NCBI GenBank assembly: GCA_009733575.1
Contig: ML769753.1
Coordinates: forward strand, 1-61,451
From: Gymnopus androsaceus JB14
Taxonomy: Eukaryota > Basidiomycota > Agaricomycetes > Agaricales > Omphalotaceae
Direction: 5' to 3'
Length of the DNA stretch: 61,451 bases
Within the stretch, counting starts at the first letter, position 1, and every line of letters begins with the position of its first letter. Of the stretch, positions 33,742 through 45,023 are shown one piece after another. The notes under the pieces were generated by a model, which worked only from the letters and a program-made list of their open reading frames with translations, was not told where the DNA came from and searched no databases. Made by a program: the position numbers and the translations under genes.

Positions 33742-35980
33742 ATGGCTGGCGGTCCAGGCGGAACACATCCAAGGAGCTGCCGTTGCATTGACTGTGGACG
33801 CTATTGTACCTGCACGAACTGTCCCCAGAACACCTGGGTGGCTTATAGGGAGGTTGTTAGCGACACTAACAATAATCTTGGTCGTGATTTTGCAGCGGTA
33901 CGTTGATTCTTCGACTGTTTTGGCTCTGCCTAAGGCAAGATGCATTTTAGTGCGATGTAATTCATCCGAATGGGCGAAAATGCCGCTACTATAGATTCAA
34001 AGATGATAGACAAGGCGATGAACCTTTTGTGAATTCTCCATCACCCGACCCTCCTCCTTCAGTCCCACATTGGCAGTCGCTTGGAGATGCTTCACAGATA
34101 CTTGCATCAACTGCCTCACAAATGTCTCGCCCAAGAGGCAACCTAGCCTGTAGCCGTCCCAAATGTGGAAAACCTGCGAACATGAAGTGCTATTCCAGCA
34201 AGTGCAGAGCTCATTGTATCCAGGATGGCGGATGTGGCTTTTCTGACCATGCACCGAAGAATCTTTCCACCCAGCCTAGTCTTGCTTTTCCTGTTTCTAC
34301 CCAGCCTAGCCTTGCATTTCCAGTTTCCACCCAGCCTAACCTAACCTTTCCACTTTCCACCCACCCAAATGCCTCTTCTACATCGAATTCCACACTTCCG
34401 AACACACTTTCCCCGAGCTCTTTGAATACGCTATCTAGCAACAGCCCGACTTTCTTTTCGGAGGTTGTTGATGGTCGTGACTATATTACCGACAAGCGGC
34501 GCACAAAACGAGATGCAGTTGATGAAGCGAAAGCCGTGTCTAGGAAAGCAAATACTGAAGTGAGTGTGTTCTTCTGGGTGAGTTTCTTTTTTGGTAGAGT
34601 CTGGCGAATCGAGAACTGAGTTGAGATGATACAGGTCAATAGTTTGGTTCCAACGCCATGCCAGATACAAGGGAATGTTTATGATGGGCATTTTACCATC
34701 TCGCGAGAAGTACTCGACACATGTTCTTTCGCCGGCTCCAGCTTCCATGTTTATCGTGTTGGGATGAGGCGATGGCTAAATGCTTCAGTCGACTATGTCG
34801 TTAAGCTTAGTACCATGCTTAAAGCCGATGGTTGCCCTGTCCTCCTTCTTCGTGATCCAAGCGTCACGGACTGTGATGGTCTTGATGCCATCCTCTCATC
34901 TGGAGCTAGCGAAATGGATTGGATGTCGAATCCAGATAGGCTGAAGCATAGCTCACGTCGACGCGACTTTCTGCAGAAGTTGGATACAATGGAATTAGCT
35001 GTTGCAGCAAAAGTTACCGCCAAAGTAAAGAAGGCTTCATCTACTTCAAAGGCTTCATCATCGAAATCTCGTACATCTCCAAAGCACTCCACTGCCAAAC
35101 GTCGCAAAGCTAGCTCACCGCTATTGACTCCACCCTCGAAGAAGACTACCAAACGACTAAAGCGTCCTTCTCCAACTTTGCCTTCACCATCTCGCACTCT
35201 TGTACCTTTTGATCTCAATCAGCGCTTCACGGCCTCACCATCTCCAGACCGTCACCTTATTTATGCTGGTCCAGCTGATGCAGGCTCACTATCTCCCAAT
35301 CCCTCATCTCCGCAAAGCATTATTTCTGTTTCCGATCATGAAATAGTTGTGAAGCAGGAAGATTGCGCTCTATACTCAGTAATACTCCACAGTCTAGATC
35401 AGTTGGACGGCTGCTCCAGCAGGCATAGTACTATTCGGCTATTTAAGGCTACTCGTTCAGGTGAAGCTCGGTCTCATTTCCTTGATATCTCCTTCTCCAA
35501 CCAAACTCACCACTACTTTCTGAGTCTTCCCATTCTCACTCTCACCCATGCACTGCATCTCTGGGCTCCCACCCAAGAAATACTCCAACCAACACTACTC
35601 AATTCCTTAAATATGCGGCTATGGAAGGTTCCCCAACTGCGACTATGTATGAGTTTCAGATGAAGAATGAAGGGGTACAGGCCAGATATTCTTGCCGACA
35701 TTGAAATGAGTGAGTTGGTTGAGATTAGGATACCTCCAGGTGACATGTTGCGGCTCAAGCATGCAGCACCAGTATGGTGGACTAGTGCTGATGTGAAACG
35801 CCAACATACAATGGTAACGGGTTTGGTGAAGAAGGTCTTGGGGATCTGGTTGGGAAACCATTGATTAGTTTCGAGAAGCGGTACAAGGATGGGTCAGGTG
35901 CTGCTCGTATGTCTGGCACGCTCGAACCTACTGATGATTTCTTTGATGAAATCTATGATTGGTTCTTCTACCTTGATGCT
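33742..35980 (+). pseudogene. Cysteine-cluster protein of an agaricomycete-expanded family, broken
   Basis: The ATG at 33742 opens a Cys-rich start (CRCIDCGRYCTCTNC). A second cluster follows (CSRPKCGKPANMKCYSSKC ... CIQDGGC, near 34140-34235). Then come a Ser/Pro linker, a block with VLLLRDPSVTDCDGLD near 34840-34890, a basic low-complexity region, and at 35690-35790 a block with PPGDMLRLKHAAPVWW. The pieces are in different frames after about 35370, so frameshifts or unrecognised introns break it. I recall this order (Cys cluster, charged linker, GD-x-LRLK) from uncharacterised agaricomycete proteins, but the family assignment is from memory. VKQE near 35350 fits a sumoylation consensus. 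Confidence 0.5.
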
Positions 35981-36190
35981 GCCAAGGCAATGTCCCGCTT
36001 CCTCCACACTTTATGCCCATTATTCCTGATGTTCTTTAGCTCATGTGTGCTTGCTTACTACAGTTTTTGCATTGTTTTCATTGTGCATTGTGTGTGTTCT
36101 GGACCAATAGTTGACCGTACAATACTTCAATAGTTTGTACTTCTGTATATACAAGTAGTTATCGTAGCAAAATCATACCACTATCTATGT

Positions 36191-37208
36191 TCAAACATAG
36201 CCTGATGCTTTGAAATACCCCCATACCTTTGACACAGTAATGGTCCTGCATGCTTGATCAATAACTGACAAGGAAACATCCTGCCAATGTCTGCGCAGAA
36301 AAGATTTGATCGCAGAGAATGCTTGTTCAATGGGCTTCAAGTCCAGGGAATAGGGCGGAAGGAAAACAAGTTTACACTCTAAAAATGATTCAGTTCTGTC
36401 AAAGGATAGAGAAGGACAACAACATACGAGCATGGTCTTCTATCAGCTCTTGAACCTCTTCCACATGATGAATGCTGCAATTATCCAAGACAATGACACT
36501 TCGAGGGCCAGGGTAAGGAGTTTGTGCATGGGATCTGTCAAATTTTTGAATAAGGAAGCATGAGATACCAAATAAATACTCACTACATGTCAATGAAGGA
36601 AATCGGATGAATGTCATTGCAGTGACAGAACCAGTAATAATGTCATAACAAATGATTCTGTTTATTGTAAGAGCGGGGAGTATGGCACGCATTGACCACG
36701 TACAAAATATTGTTGCCATACACAACGGTGTCCTCTGAATGACAACCATATCTGCAATGGGAAGTCCTTCTGTTCTCCGTGCTGCTTCATCAATGAAGAT
36801 AAGCATATCCTCTTGTGTGCAATTCAAGCCATCTGGAGCATGTAATGAGACCGAAGAAGCTCATTCTGCTCCAGAGCTTTGACTGACACAACCTTCCGAG
36901 AGATGTTAAGTCTCCAAAGGGTACGGAAAAGAGTTGGTATTGAGATATGAGTGCCCCGTGCTTTCAATAAAGCATCTTGGATCTCATCAAGATAGAGGCA
37001 TGGTCAATGCTCAATAAGGAAGATATATATTGTTCATCAATTGGGTTCAGTGTGTGATGTCGTGCAATGCGAGTAGCGTGAGTGTGAATAGGAATCCCAG
37101 ACTCTAAATGAGCACAATAATGATGGAGTATATCATAGACAAGAGTCTTCTTTACACCAAGGTATTTGCAGATTGTAGGAACATCAAGGCCATGATCAAA
37201 GAATAGCG
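36191..37208 (-). pseudogene. Tc1-like DDE_3 transposase remnant, truncated by the assembly gap
   Basis: Reading leftwards from the gap, a helix-turn-helix region (DVPTICKYLGVKKTLVYD) is followed by a second HTH-like part (HISIPTLFRTLWRLNISRK). The catalytic core comes next, with IFIDEAARR (first Asp), SVIVLDNCSIHH (second Asp) and LPPYSLDLKPIEQAFSAIK (third acidic position). Several frame changes separate the pieces (for example near 36827 and 36420). The element ends could not be found; the N-terminus lies in the N run. Confidence 0.75.
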
Positions 37209-37233
37209 NNNNNNNNNNNNNNNNNNNNNNNNN
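37209..37233. other. Assembly gap (25 N)
   Basis: A run of N separates the DDE_3 remnant from the next gene; true length is unknown. Confidence 1.
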
Positions 37234-38447
37234 GGAATGGATGCCTCACCAGCTCGTTTCCCTGGTGGCACCAATGAAGTCATTGAGGTGTTGGATTCCG
37301 ACGAAGAAGCTCTGGCTCCGATTGCTCCAATACTGGATTCTGATCATGAATCTAATGGTGACATAGTTGTGAAGCAGGAACGGGATGCCTCACCAGCTCG
37401 TTTCCCTGGTGGCACCAATGAAGTCATCGAGGTGTTGGATTCCGACGAAGAAGCTCTGGCTCCGATAGCTCTGATAGCAAAGCCAGTAAAGCTGACCATT
37501 CGACTTCCACCAAAACAAAAAGCTATGAAGTCGGTCACTCCTCCTTCACCTCCAAAGGCCGCGACTCCTCCTCCGAAGCTACCAAAGCGAATAGCTACAA
37601 AGTTGTCCTCCTCCTTCACCTCCAAAGGCTGCGACCCCTCCTCCGAAGCTACCAAAGCGAAAAGCTACAAGTCGGTCACTCTCCTTCACCTCCAAAGGCT
37701 GCAACCCCTCCTCCGAAGCTACCAAAGCGAAAAGCTACGAAGTCGGTCACTCCTCCTTCACCTCCAAAGGCCGCGACCCCTCCTCCGAAGCTCCACAGTG
37801 TTGACGATCCAAAGTTTGCTGCTTTCCTTGAAACTATGCCCGATGATGAGAAGGAACAGTACATTGAAGACTGTACTACCGTCTCACTATTGAAACTTAT
37901 GGGTGATAGAGAGCGGAAGCTCTTTGCTTTCATAGGATTCTCAGGGCTAGGCTTAGAGACAGTTATCAAGGAACGAGCAAAGAATCGAGCTAGAGAAGAA
38001 GCGGAGGTCGTTGATGAGGAGATTCAGGAGGAAGTTCACGCAAAGTCTACCATTTGGCCCACCGGATATCATGCGGTCACTATCGATGCTTACTTTGCAG
38101 ATTGCGCCAATCCTGATATAAAGCGCACAATGCAGAGTCTGTTCAAGGAACACTTCCCACATGTTGAGAAGTACCCTCACTCCAGTATCTTCACGCATCG
38201 TAATCGTTGGAATTCTCTTTCAACCAAATCACGCGAAAAGTTTGTGGCAGCTGGTGAAACTGAAGCAGGTCTATGGAGTAATGTCATGGCAAAAACAACA
38301 GACAAGTATCAGGCAAAGCGGAATGCTAGACGACAGGCAAAGCGGATCTTGGACAAGCAGAGTAGGGAGGGAAGTGATGATGATGAAGGAGAAGACAGTG
38401 GTGGTAGCTACGTTGATAGCGAGGAAAGTGTTTCTGATTCTGATTAA
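37234..38447 (+). pseudogene. Repeat-containing acidic/basic protein, 5' end missing, frame shifts in repeats
   Basis: After the gap the frame encodes two copies of a block containing ASPARFPGGTNEVIEVLDSD (37240-37323 and 37384-37467). About four copies of a 69-bp repeat follow (about 37534-37800, encoding PPSPPKAATPPPKLPKR). The repeats differ by small indels that move the frame. The final frame (37836-38447) encodes 203 aa with a charged helical middle and an acidic Ser-rich tail. VIEVLDSDEE resembles a SUMO-interacting motif and VVKQE a sumoylation site. No catalytic domain was recognised. It may be the 3' part of the same kind of gene as 33742-35980. Confidence 0.45.
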
Positions 38448-38655
38448 CTTCATTTGTGTTACCTTTGCGCTACCTTCGCTCAATTGTATTACCTTCACCT
38501 CCAAGCCCATTTATTCACGCTACCTTCGCTCAATTGTGTCACCTTCGCCTCCAAGTCCTCCACTCAATCTGTTATTCGCGCCTACCTTCACACAATTCCC
38601 ATGTTACCAATATGATACGCTCTTGAAATATCCTATACATTACATTATAGCTAGA
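38448..38655. other. Spacer with short direct repeats
   Basis: CTACCTTCGCTCAATTGT occurs at about 38470 and 38521, and CACCTCCAAG/CGCCTCCAAG repeats nearby. No gene. Confidence 0.5.
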
Positions 38656-39628
38656 CTACTGCCAGTACGTAGGACCATAACCATCGTTGTACAATTTTGT
38701 CTTCATCTGTTCGTTGTGTAGTAGGATCATTTCGTTAAGAAAAAACTCGTAAAAAATGCAGCCCATCTCTCGACACATGGAGTGATACTGTCCAAACCAG
38801 GCATTAGTCTGCTCCGCAATCGAAGTATTGAAAAACCATCGCTCCTTCCCATTCTCATCCACATACAGCATCTCCTTGAACTGATAAGGATTACAGTGTT
38901 TGGCACAGTACCCATCGCTTTCCTTGTGCTTGCATTTGAAGTGGAATACGTCGACCGAAAGGCCAATGTTTTCGAAAAAGTTTTGTATCTCGGGATCAGT
39001 CTTGGGGTTATGGACGTATTGGGAGAGTATGCAATTTGTATCATAAATGAAATGATTGGGGCACTGACGACCGTTGAAGGTTTTGACCACAAATTTCTAC
39101 GATTCCCGTAAGCTTAACAATTGCAGAACAATACGCTGAAAAATCATACCGCAACAAGTGAAAATGCCTCTGAATGAAGAACGTCTCTCGAGCCAGTATC
39201 TATCCACATGGAGCAATGATAAGTTGCTCATTATGAGTCTGTTTGCGTCCAAACTGACTGCGGATCTTTTTTTCACCCTTTCCTTTTCCTGAATCGACCA
39301 TTGCTTCGAAAACCGCTTCACTTCCAGTATCAAGCTCTTCTTCCTCAAGATGTTGTGCTTCATCACCCTCTACTACTGCCCGCTCCCACCGCTTCTTCAG
39401 CTGAAAGGTTGCCTGTCCAGCGTCGAGATATTTTTCCTCAGCGTGACGATGTTCTGGCTCAGCGCAGGTTTTGTGTCCAGACTCAACCATGTTTGAACAT
39501 CCGATGATACGACAAATCCTCTCCATTTGCTGGCAATGAACGACACAGTAGTCTGCTTTGTATTCTCGAGCATCCCCAGAGATTCTGACTTTCAGATCAT
39601 CTGAATAGCATCGAGGCATGTAGAACAA
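38656..39628 (-). pseudogene. CxC-type cysteine-cluster protein associated with KDZ transposons, 5' end lost
   Basis: Two open segments (39628-39200 and 39090-38656) show the order typical of these proteins. They carry DYCVVHCQQMERIC, GCSNMVESGHKTC, a helical RHAEEKYLDAGQATFQLKKR segment, FGRKQTHNEQL, VDVFHFKCKHKESDGYC...HCNPYQF and NAWFGQYHSMCREM. A stop codon (after APCG, near 39199) and a frame change (near 39165) lie between them. The gene is cut on its 5' side close to the left end of the pogo-like element at 39706. The family is described from basidiomycete KDZ (Kyakuja-Dileera-Zisupton) elements; no KDZ transposase is visible here. Confidence 0.75.
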
Positions 39629-39705
39629 GAAATACTAATATGATGCGTGCCACTAGAGCTGCTTGGCTGCTGATGCCAAGGTAGGCGCTCAATTTTTTTT
39701 ATTTA

Positions 39706-42700
39706 CAGTATTTAACCATTCCTTTGTACATGATCAGTCCTTTGTACACTTGCCTGTATATCGAGTTTATGGACCATTGGGGGTTCAACGATGGTCCCAG
39801 AAGATAAATAGGCATGCCATCAGTGTTTTCGGAGCCAAGAGTGAGAACTCTCTCACATGTCGACATAATGGCATACATTTAGTACTGCAGAGGTGATTTT
39901 GCAAAAAATTGAATGGGCTTTATTGAGCGAAATAAAAGCAGCAATGGGCTACAAGCTGCTCCAATGGATGAATGACTGCAAAACTTTCCTTGAAACAGAG
40001 TTTAAAGCAGCGGCACTTGCAATAACAAGTTCTGTAAGCAGAATGAGCATTTGCCGAAGTCCAGTGTGACAGCATGTGACAGTTGGTTGCTAACGTGACA
40101 AATGTCACACAACTCCGAATATTCCTATTTCCTATTGCTATTGGTCGCGCTGCTTCTCTCGATGGGCCGATCGTGCAGTTCCCTTGACTAAACGTGCTCA
40201 ACTTCACTCAGAAGAGAAAAGCCAGCTCCTTGCGAGAGCTGTAGCTCGCTATCAACACTACCAAAAATCCGAGATTCCTGTGAAGCCAGGCCTCCGTAAA
40301 GTCTGCAACGAAATCGAGGCCGAGTACAGGAAAAAAACTGGGAAGGATATTCATCTTAATCATAATACAGTTGGGAACCTTGTCAAGGGCGGGACACCTC
40401 TCGCTGGGTTTAATGCAGAAAAGAGTTGGTTGTCACACGCAGAAACGGAATCTGTCATCACTTATAGTCTTGAGCTGGCTTCCTGGGGTCATCCGCTAGA
40501 TCACCGACGGCTCAAAGAGCATGTTGATGAGATCTGTCGTGCAAAACTAGGCTCGGAATTCCCAAAAGATGGTGTTGGAAAACGATGGACCTACCGCTTC
40601 GTCGCACGTCACTCAGATCGTTTACATGTTTTCAATGCATCATCTCTCGATACCCAACGTGGACAGGCTGTCAATCCACACAGTAATAAACTCTATTTCG
40701 ACTTGATGGAAGAACTTGCTCAAAGTGGTGATGATGGGAAGCCTATGGCACGGGAGTGCATGCATGCTTTTGATGAGATTGGGTTTAATAATTTGAGCGG
40801 AGGAGCAACTCAAGTCATTGGGCGAACAGGGAAAAAGATGCAATATCAACAAAGAGGTGCTAATCGAGAGATGACGACTGTACTGGTGACAATTTGTGCA
40901 GATGGTACTTCTATACCACCAGCCCAGATCTTCAAAGGGAAGGGGTATTGTGTTACATGGCAGCGGAACAATCCTCTCAACTCTATGTGAGTCTTCCGAA
41001 CAATATACTAGAATACGTTCTGATCAGTTAATTTATTAGGGTTGGCTATTCAAAAAAAGGATGGACTGACAACGAAATCGGTCTGGAATTTGCCCAACAC
41101 TTCGAACGAATGACACGAGAAAAGGCCAATGGACGATGGCGCTGCCTTAGCGTTGACAGCCATGCATCCCACGTATCACGCGCATTCCTCCAATACTGCC
41201 GAGAACACAGAATTCACGTTCCCTGCTATGTCGCGCATGGGACGCATATCTATCAGGGACTCGACGTTGTTTGCTTCAGCCCATTGAAAACTGCATTTGG
41301 ACAGGAGCGCGACAAGCACATGCGGGAAACAGGTTATCGATTACCAAGGATACATTTGCCATGATCTATGAAAAGCTCACTTCACGCAATGACACCGAGC
41401 TCATAAAACAGCGTTCGAAGACAGGCTGTGCAGTGGATCGATCCGTCATAACGCTGGATATGATGGCCCAGTAAGCACGTCGATCAAGTATCACTCCAGT
41501 GAGATGACAGCACCAGTTCGAGTCATTGCAGAGCTCCTCGTTGATGCAGCTCAGCCTGTAAATCCAGTACTGGATGAAGAAGTCGAGGAGGAGAACCAGG
41601 AGGAGAGGGAGGAATTAGAAGTTGAAAACAGCTCAGAAAACCGTCAGGATCTCACTCTATCCGATGAGCGTGCGTTAATCCACACACCTAATCAACAAAG
41701 ACGTGTTCGCTTTGCACTCCCTGAATTACGTTCCACGGATCTTTCATATCTCATCTCCAATTCACCGATGAAAGCTGCTCACAGCTTGCCCGATCTGCAG
41801 ACCTTTCAACTTTCGCCCGTGAAAACTGCCCGAACTGCGATATTGGATGTACTTGAATGGGAGCCTCGAACGCGCCGAGAGTCCTGTTTACTGGAAGCAC
41901 TACAGATGCAGACAGCGAGGCTGGCTCTAGCAAAGGGCCAGACTATAGTTCTTCAAGGCCAGGCGGTCCTCCAACAGCTGTATGCAAAGCGTGTCAGAAC
42001 TCAGCTTGCAGCGAAAGAGGAAAAGGCAGTGAAGAAGGGGAAGGGAAAGGGAAAGCACTTGAAGGATGGCTTACCTCGCTTGCTTACAGGAGAGGCATAT
42101 TTCCAGCACGTTGTCCAACATGAGGAGGCCATGAAGGAGAAGGAGAGAGAGAAAGATGCGAGGAAGAAGGCTAGAGAATCTCAGGCTGCAGAAATGGTTT
42201 TGTGGGAGCAAGCAGATCAGGAGAGAAGAGAAAGGAATGAAGAACGGACTCACGCTTGGAGAGATGCATTGGAGAGATGGGAGGCCGATCGAAAGGTTGC
42301 AAAATCACAAGGTGCTCGGTTGAAGGAATGGGATCAACAAATTCCCAAACCTAAGGCAAGAGATCCACAATTTGCACCAGAACCAATGGTCCCAAAGCCG
42401 AAAATTAGCAAGAAAGCAACGGCCTCCGAGCCAGAGGAGGAAGAGGGTGAAGAAATTGACATCGATGAAAGGGAGATTTTGTCAGAGGAAGATGATTGAT
42501 GGACATGTGACATTACATGACACTGTACAAAGGAGCCAGAATTGCTGGTTCAGGACTCTCCTGCCTTGTTCCATTTACCAAAGAGGGAAAACTTTCACAA
42601 CCGAGAAGCGTTTTCGCATATCCATACTTTAGATGCTACTAAGTAATTGTACATAGATACCTAAGCTGTATATACCGTTGATAATTCACCAGAAGTCAAA

Positions 42701-42736
42701 AATAAATTTAGTGTACAAAGGAATGGTTAAATACTG
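39706..42736 (+). mobile_element. Pogo/Fot1-like DNA transposon with TIRs and TA duplication
   Basis: The left end CAGTATTTAACCATTCCTTT and right end AAAGGAATGGTTAAATACTG are inverted repeats of about 25 bp (extending to TGTACA), flanked by TA (39704-39705 and 42737-42738). A second GTCCTTTGTACA lies just inside the left end. The element is 3031 bp and holds one transposase gene. Confidence 0.92.
40184..42499 (+). pseudogene. Pogo/Fot1-like transposase (HTH-CENP-B, DDE_1), frameshifted
   Basis: The N-terminal DNA-binding part (40184-40700) has a psq-like helix-turn-helix and a CENP-B-type segment (KDGVGKRWTYRFVARHSDRL). An intron at about 40988-41038 joins NPLNSM to VGYSKKGWTDN. The DDE core shows FDEIGF (first Asp), SVDSHASHVS (second Asp) and LDVVCFSPLKTAF (third Asp). 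A missing base near 41345 shifts the frame (KDTFAMIYEK continues in another frame). Another lies near 41470 after DMMA. The remaining C-terminal 330 aa (41504-42499) are open, coiled-coil rich and acidic at the end. The defects make this copy probably inactive. Confidence 0.85.
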
Positions 42737-42738
42737 TA

Positions 42739-43419
42739 TATACAATAAATGTATAGAAGCTGCGGAATCTGCAGTAAGTATGGGAATTTGTGCTTATATG
42801 CACTGTAAATGCACAGTAAGTGTGAGAATTGATGCATATATGCATATTAAGTGTGTGTGAAGGTGTAAAATATAGACTAAGGATAGTGAGGGAATGTATG
42901 TACTAATAAAGTATATCAGTGTTACAATCTTATCTGAGCAAATAATGATTATATGCGGTTTAAATACTAGTAAAGAGTGAGTTTATGATAAATAATGTTA
43001 ATAAAGGAAAATAGTGAATGATGCAGGTCATAACAGGCCCTTCATGGCCAAGCACTGTTTGAGCCCATATACAAATGCCATTCACAACTGCAATGTAAAG
43101 GTTGAATGCAATGGACATTTGAGTAGACAGATATGATTTGAAGGGAACACTTTCTGCATCACAGATGGACTTGATGAAAGGCTGAATGCCAAGTTTTGGG
43201 TAACAAATGAAGATTCAATGATAAAGAGCAAAAGTGCAGATGGAAATACCAGCCAGATGCTTTGAGGGCATGGTATGGATAACACCAGCTCTGAGAATGC
43301 TAGAAGAATCATATGTGAAGCCATTGAGCAGCTTGATTTCTCTAGTAGATGAGCCTATGCCAGAGTTAAGTTAGCAAAACAGTAATAAAAACAGAGACAA
43401 TGTGCTATACTAACAGGTC
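42739..43419. other. Intergenic, nothing recognised
   Basis: AT-rich with short frames only. A TATATGCA-containing near-repeat (AAGTRTGRGAATTGATGC type) occurs around 42777-42850. Confidence 0.5.
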
Positions 43420-43424
43420 AATGA

Positions 43425-45018
43425 TGTTGGAAATACCTGGCCGCTGGTTGTCCGGCCGCTCCGCACGTCGCATATACCTCCTATTCCTTCAGTATATAAT
43501 ACACGTAGTTACACTCGATCAATTAATCTTGCTTCCCTTTTCCCCCCATCGATTCCCTCCCCATTGAGTCTTACCGGGGTTGTACCGACCGTGCCATCTC
43601 GTTACCTAACAGATTATGAGACTGGGCCTCTAGAGCTACCCATCACTGTTGTTGCTCACTCTCCACTTACTCCTATTTGTTGCTGCCACTGGGGCTGAAG
43701 CCAGTACCTGCCCAAGTGAGGCCAAAGTCACATATTGTTGATTACCAAACCAAACCCGATCTGCCGTACTCAAAAGCAGTGTCTACGCCGTATCTGAAAG
43801 CACCCGTGTCCCCGATTTGCCGGTTCCAGTGGGAGCCCCGTTTGACCGTACCACCATTGTTGCTTGTTCACCATGTCCAACTCTCGTATAATTGTTTTGA
43901 AGGACAATCAGGGAGAGGACTTATTTGGGAATTGGCTGATCCAGAGAAGAGCCGAGTTGAGAAGGAAAGAAGTTCTTGGGTTTATTGAGAGATGGACCAA
44001 GGAAAGTGCTGGACTAGATGTTGATTTGATTGGAAAAGAGAAGGAGCCCGAACCAACCTCAGGAAGCAATGGAAAGGTATGGAAGGCTTGGAGGACAAAG
44101 AGAGACCTTGCGGCATCAATTATTGTTGAAAGCCTGGATGCCGACCAGTATGTGCACATCAAGGGTATCGATGATGACCCTCTTGCCATGGTGGAGAAGC
44201 TTCGAAACTACCACATCGTGAAGGGACTTGGATCACTTACATCAATCTATCGGAAGATGATGCACACTCGGAAGAAGGATGATGTCACCATCGAGACACA
44301 CATCAAAACCATTCGCCAGCATGGAGACCTCCTCGAAAGCCTCGGTGAGCTGATCTCACCCACTCTTGTCATTGCCTGCATTCTGTCATCCCTGCCTACA
44401 TCGTACAAACCCGTTATCACCTCGCTCGATGGAGATCCCCAGTCAGGGGACATCACTTATGTTACTGCCTGCCTGCAGAACTTTGTCGCTGCCGATTCCA
44501 GCTCAGATGATGAGGATGCTCTGAACAGTGCTGCTGCATTAGCCACACGCACACCCCGCAATTATCCCCATCGCCCACTCGCTGATATTACGTGTTTCAA
44601 ATGCGGAAAATGCGGTCACTACCAGTCCTCCTGCCCTGAGAATCAAGTTCTCGCTGGTGCTGCTTTGACACCCATCGATACCCACGTCCTTTCGGCAGAA
44701 ATGCCATTCAGTGCAAACGAGTTGCTTCCATTTTAGAAGTTCAGTGGGAGCTGTCTCGTATGTTTATCTTATTTTTTGTTTATTACTTTTGCCTTTTGGT
44801 TATGATTGCTACGCGACCATACAAGTGGGAGTGTTGGAAATACCTGGCCGCTGGTTGTCCGGCTGCTCCGCACGTTGCATATACCTCCTATTCCTTCAGT
44901 ATATAATACACGTAGTTACACTCGATCAATTAATCTTGCTTCCCTTTTCCCCCCATCGATTCCCTCCCCATTGAGTCTTACCGGGGTTGTACCAACCATG
45001 CCATCTCGTTACCTAACA
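43425..45018 (+). mobile_element. Gag-only LTR element 1 (TR-GAG-like)
   Basis: Two LTRs of 187 bp (43425-43611 and 44832-45018), both TGTTGGAAAT...CTAACA, are flanked by a perfect 5-bp duplication AATGA (43420-43424, 45019-45023). The primer-site region GATTATGAGACTGGG follows the left LTR, and a purine-rich AAGTGGGAG precedes the right one. The only gene is a gag-like ORF. The LTRs differ at four positions, all CpG to TpG or CpA in the right copy, so insertion is recent but followed by CpG decay. Confidence 0.95.
43873..44736 (+). CDS. Copia-type Gag with CCHC knuckle, element 1 (287 aa)
   Basis: The ATG at 43873 (MSNSRIIVLK) is used because the 9-nt extension upstream has no ATG. A gag region of the UBN2/copia type precedes a zinc knuckle CFKCGKCGHYQSSCP at about 44592-44640. 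The frame ends without protease, integrase or polymerase. It would form capsids or particles in trans with an autonomous copia partner. Confidence 0.85.
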   Translation: MSNSRIIVLKDNQGEDLFGNWLIQRRAELRRKEVLGFIERWTKESAGLDVDLIGKEKEPEPTSGSNGKVWKAWRTKRDLAASIIVESLDADQYVHIKGIDDDPLAMVEKLRNYHIVKGLGSLTSIYRKMMHTRKKDDVTIETHIKTIRQHGDLLESLGELISPTLVIACILSSLPTSYKPVITSLDGDPQSGDITYVTACLQNFVAADSSSDDEDALNSAAALATRTPRNYPHRPLADITCFKCGKCGHYQSSCPENQVLAGAALTPIDTHVLSAEMPFSANELLPF

Positions 45019-45023
45019 AATGA

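Noticed and set aside
37534..37800. CRISPR-like array
   Set aside because: The 69-bp units are contiguous coding repeats without unique spacers, in a eukaryotic genome.
41504..42499. 331-aa frame as an independent host gene
   Set aside because: It lies inside the pogo TIRs and continues the transposase after two frame shifts.
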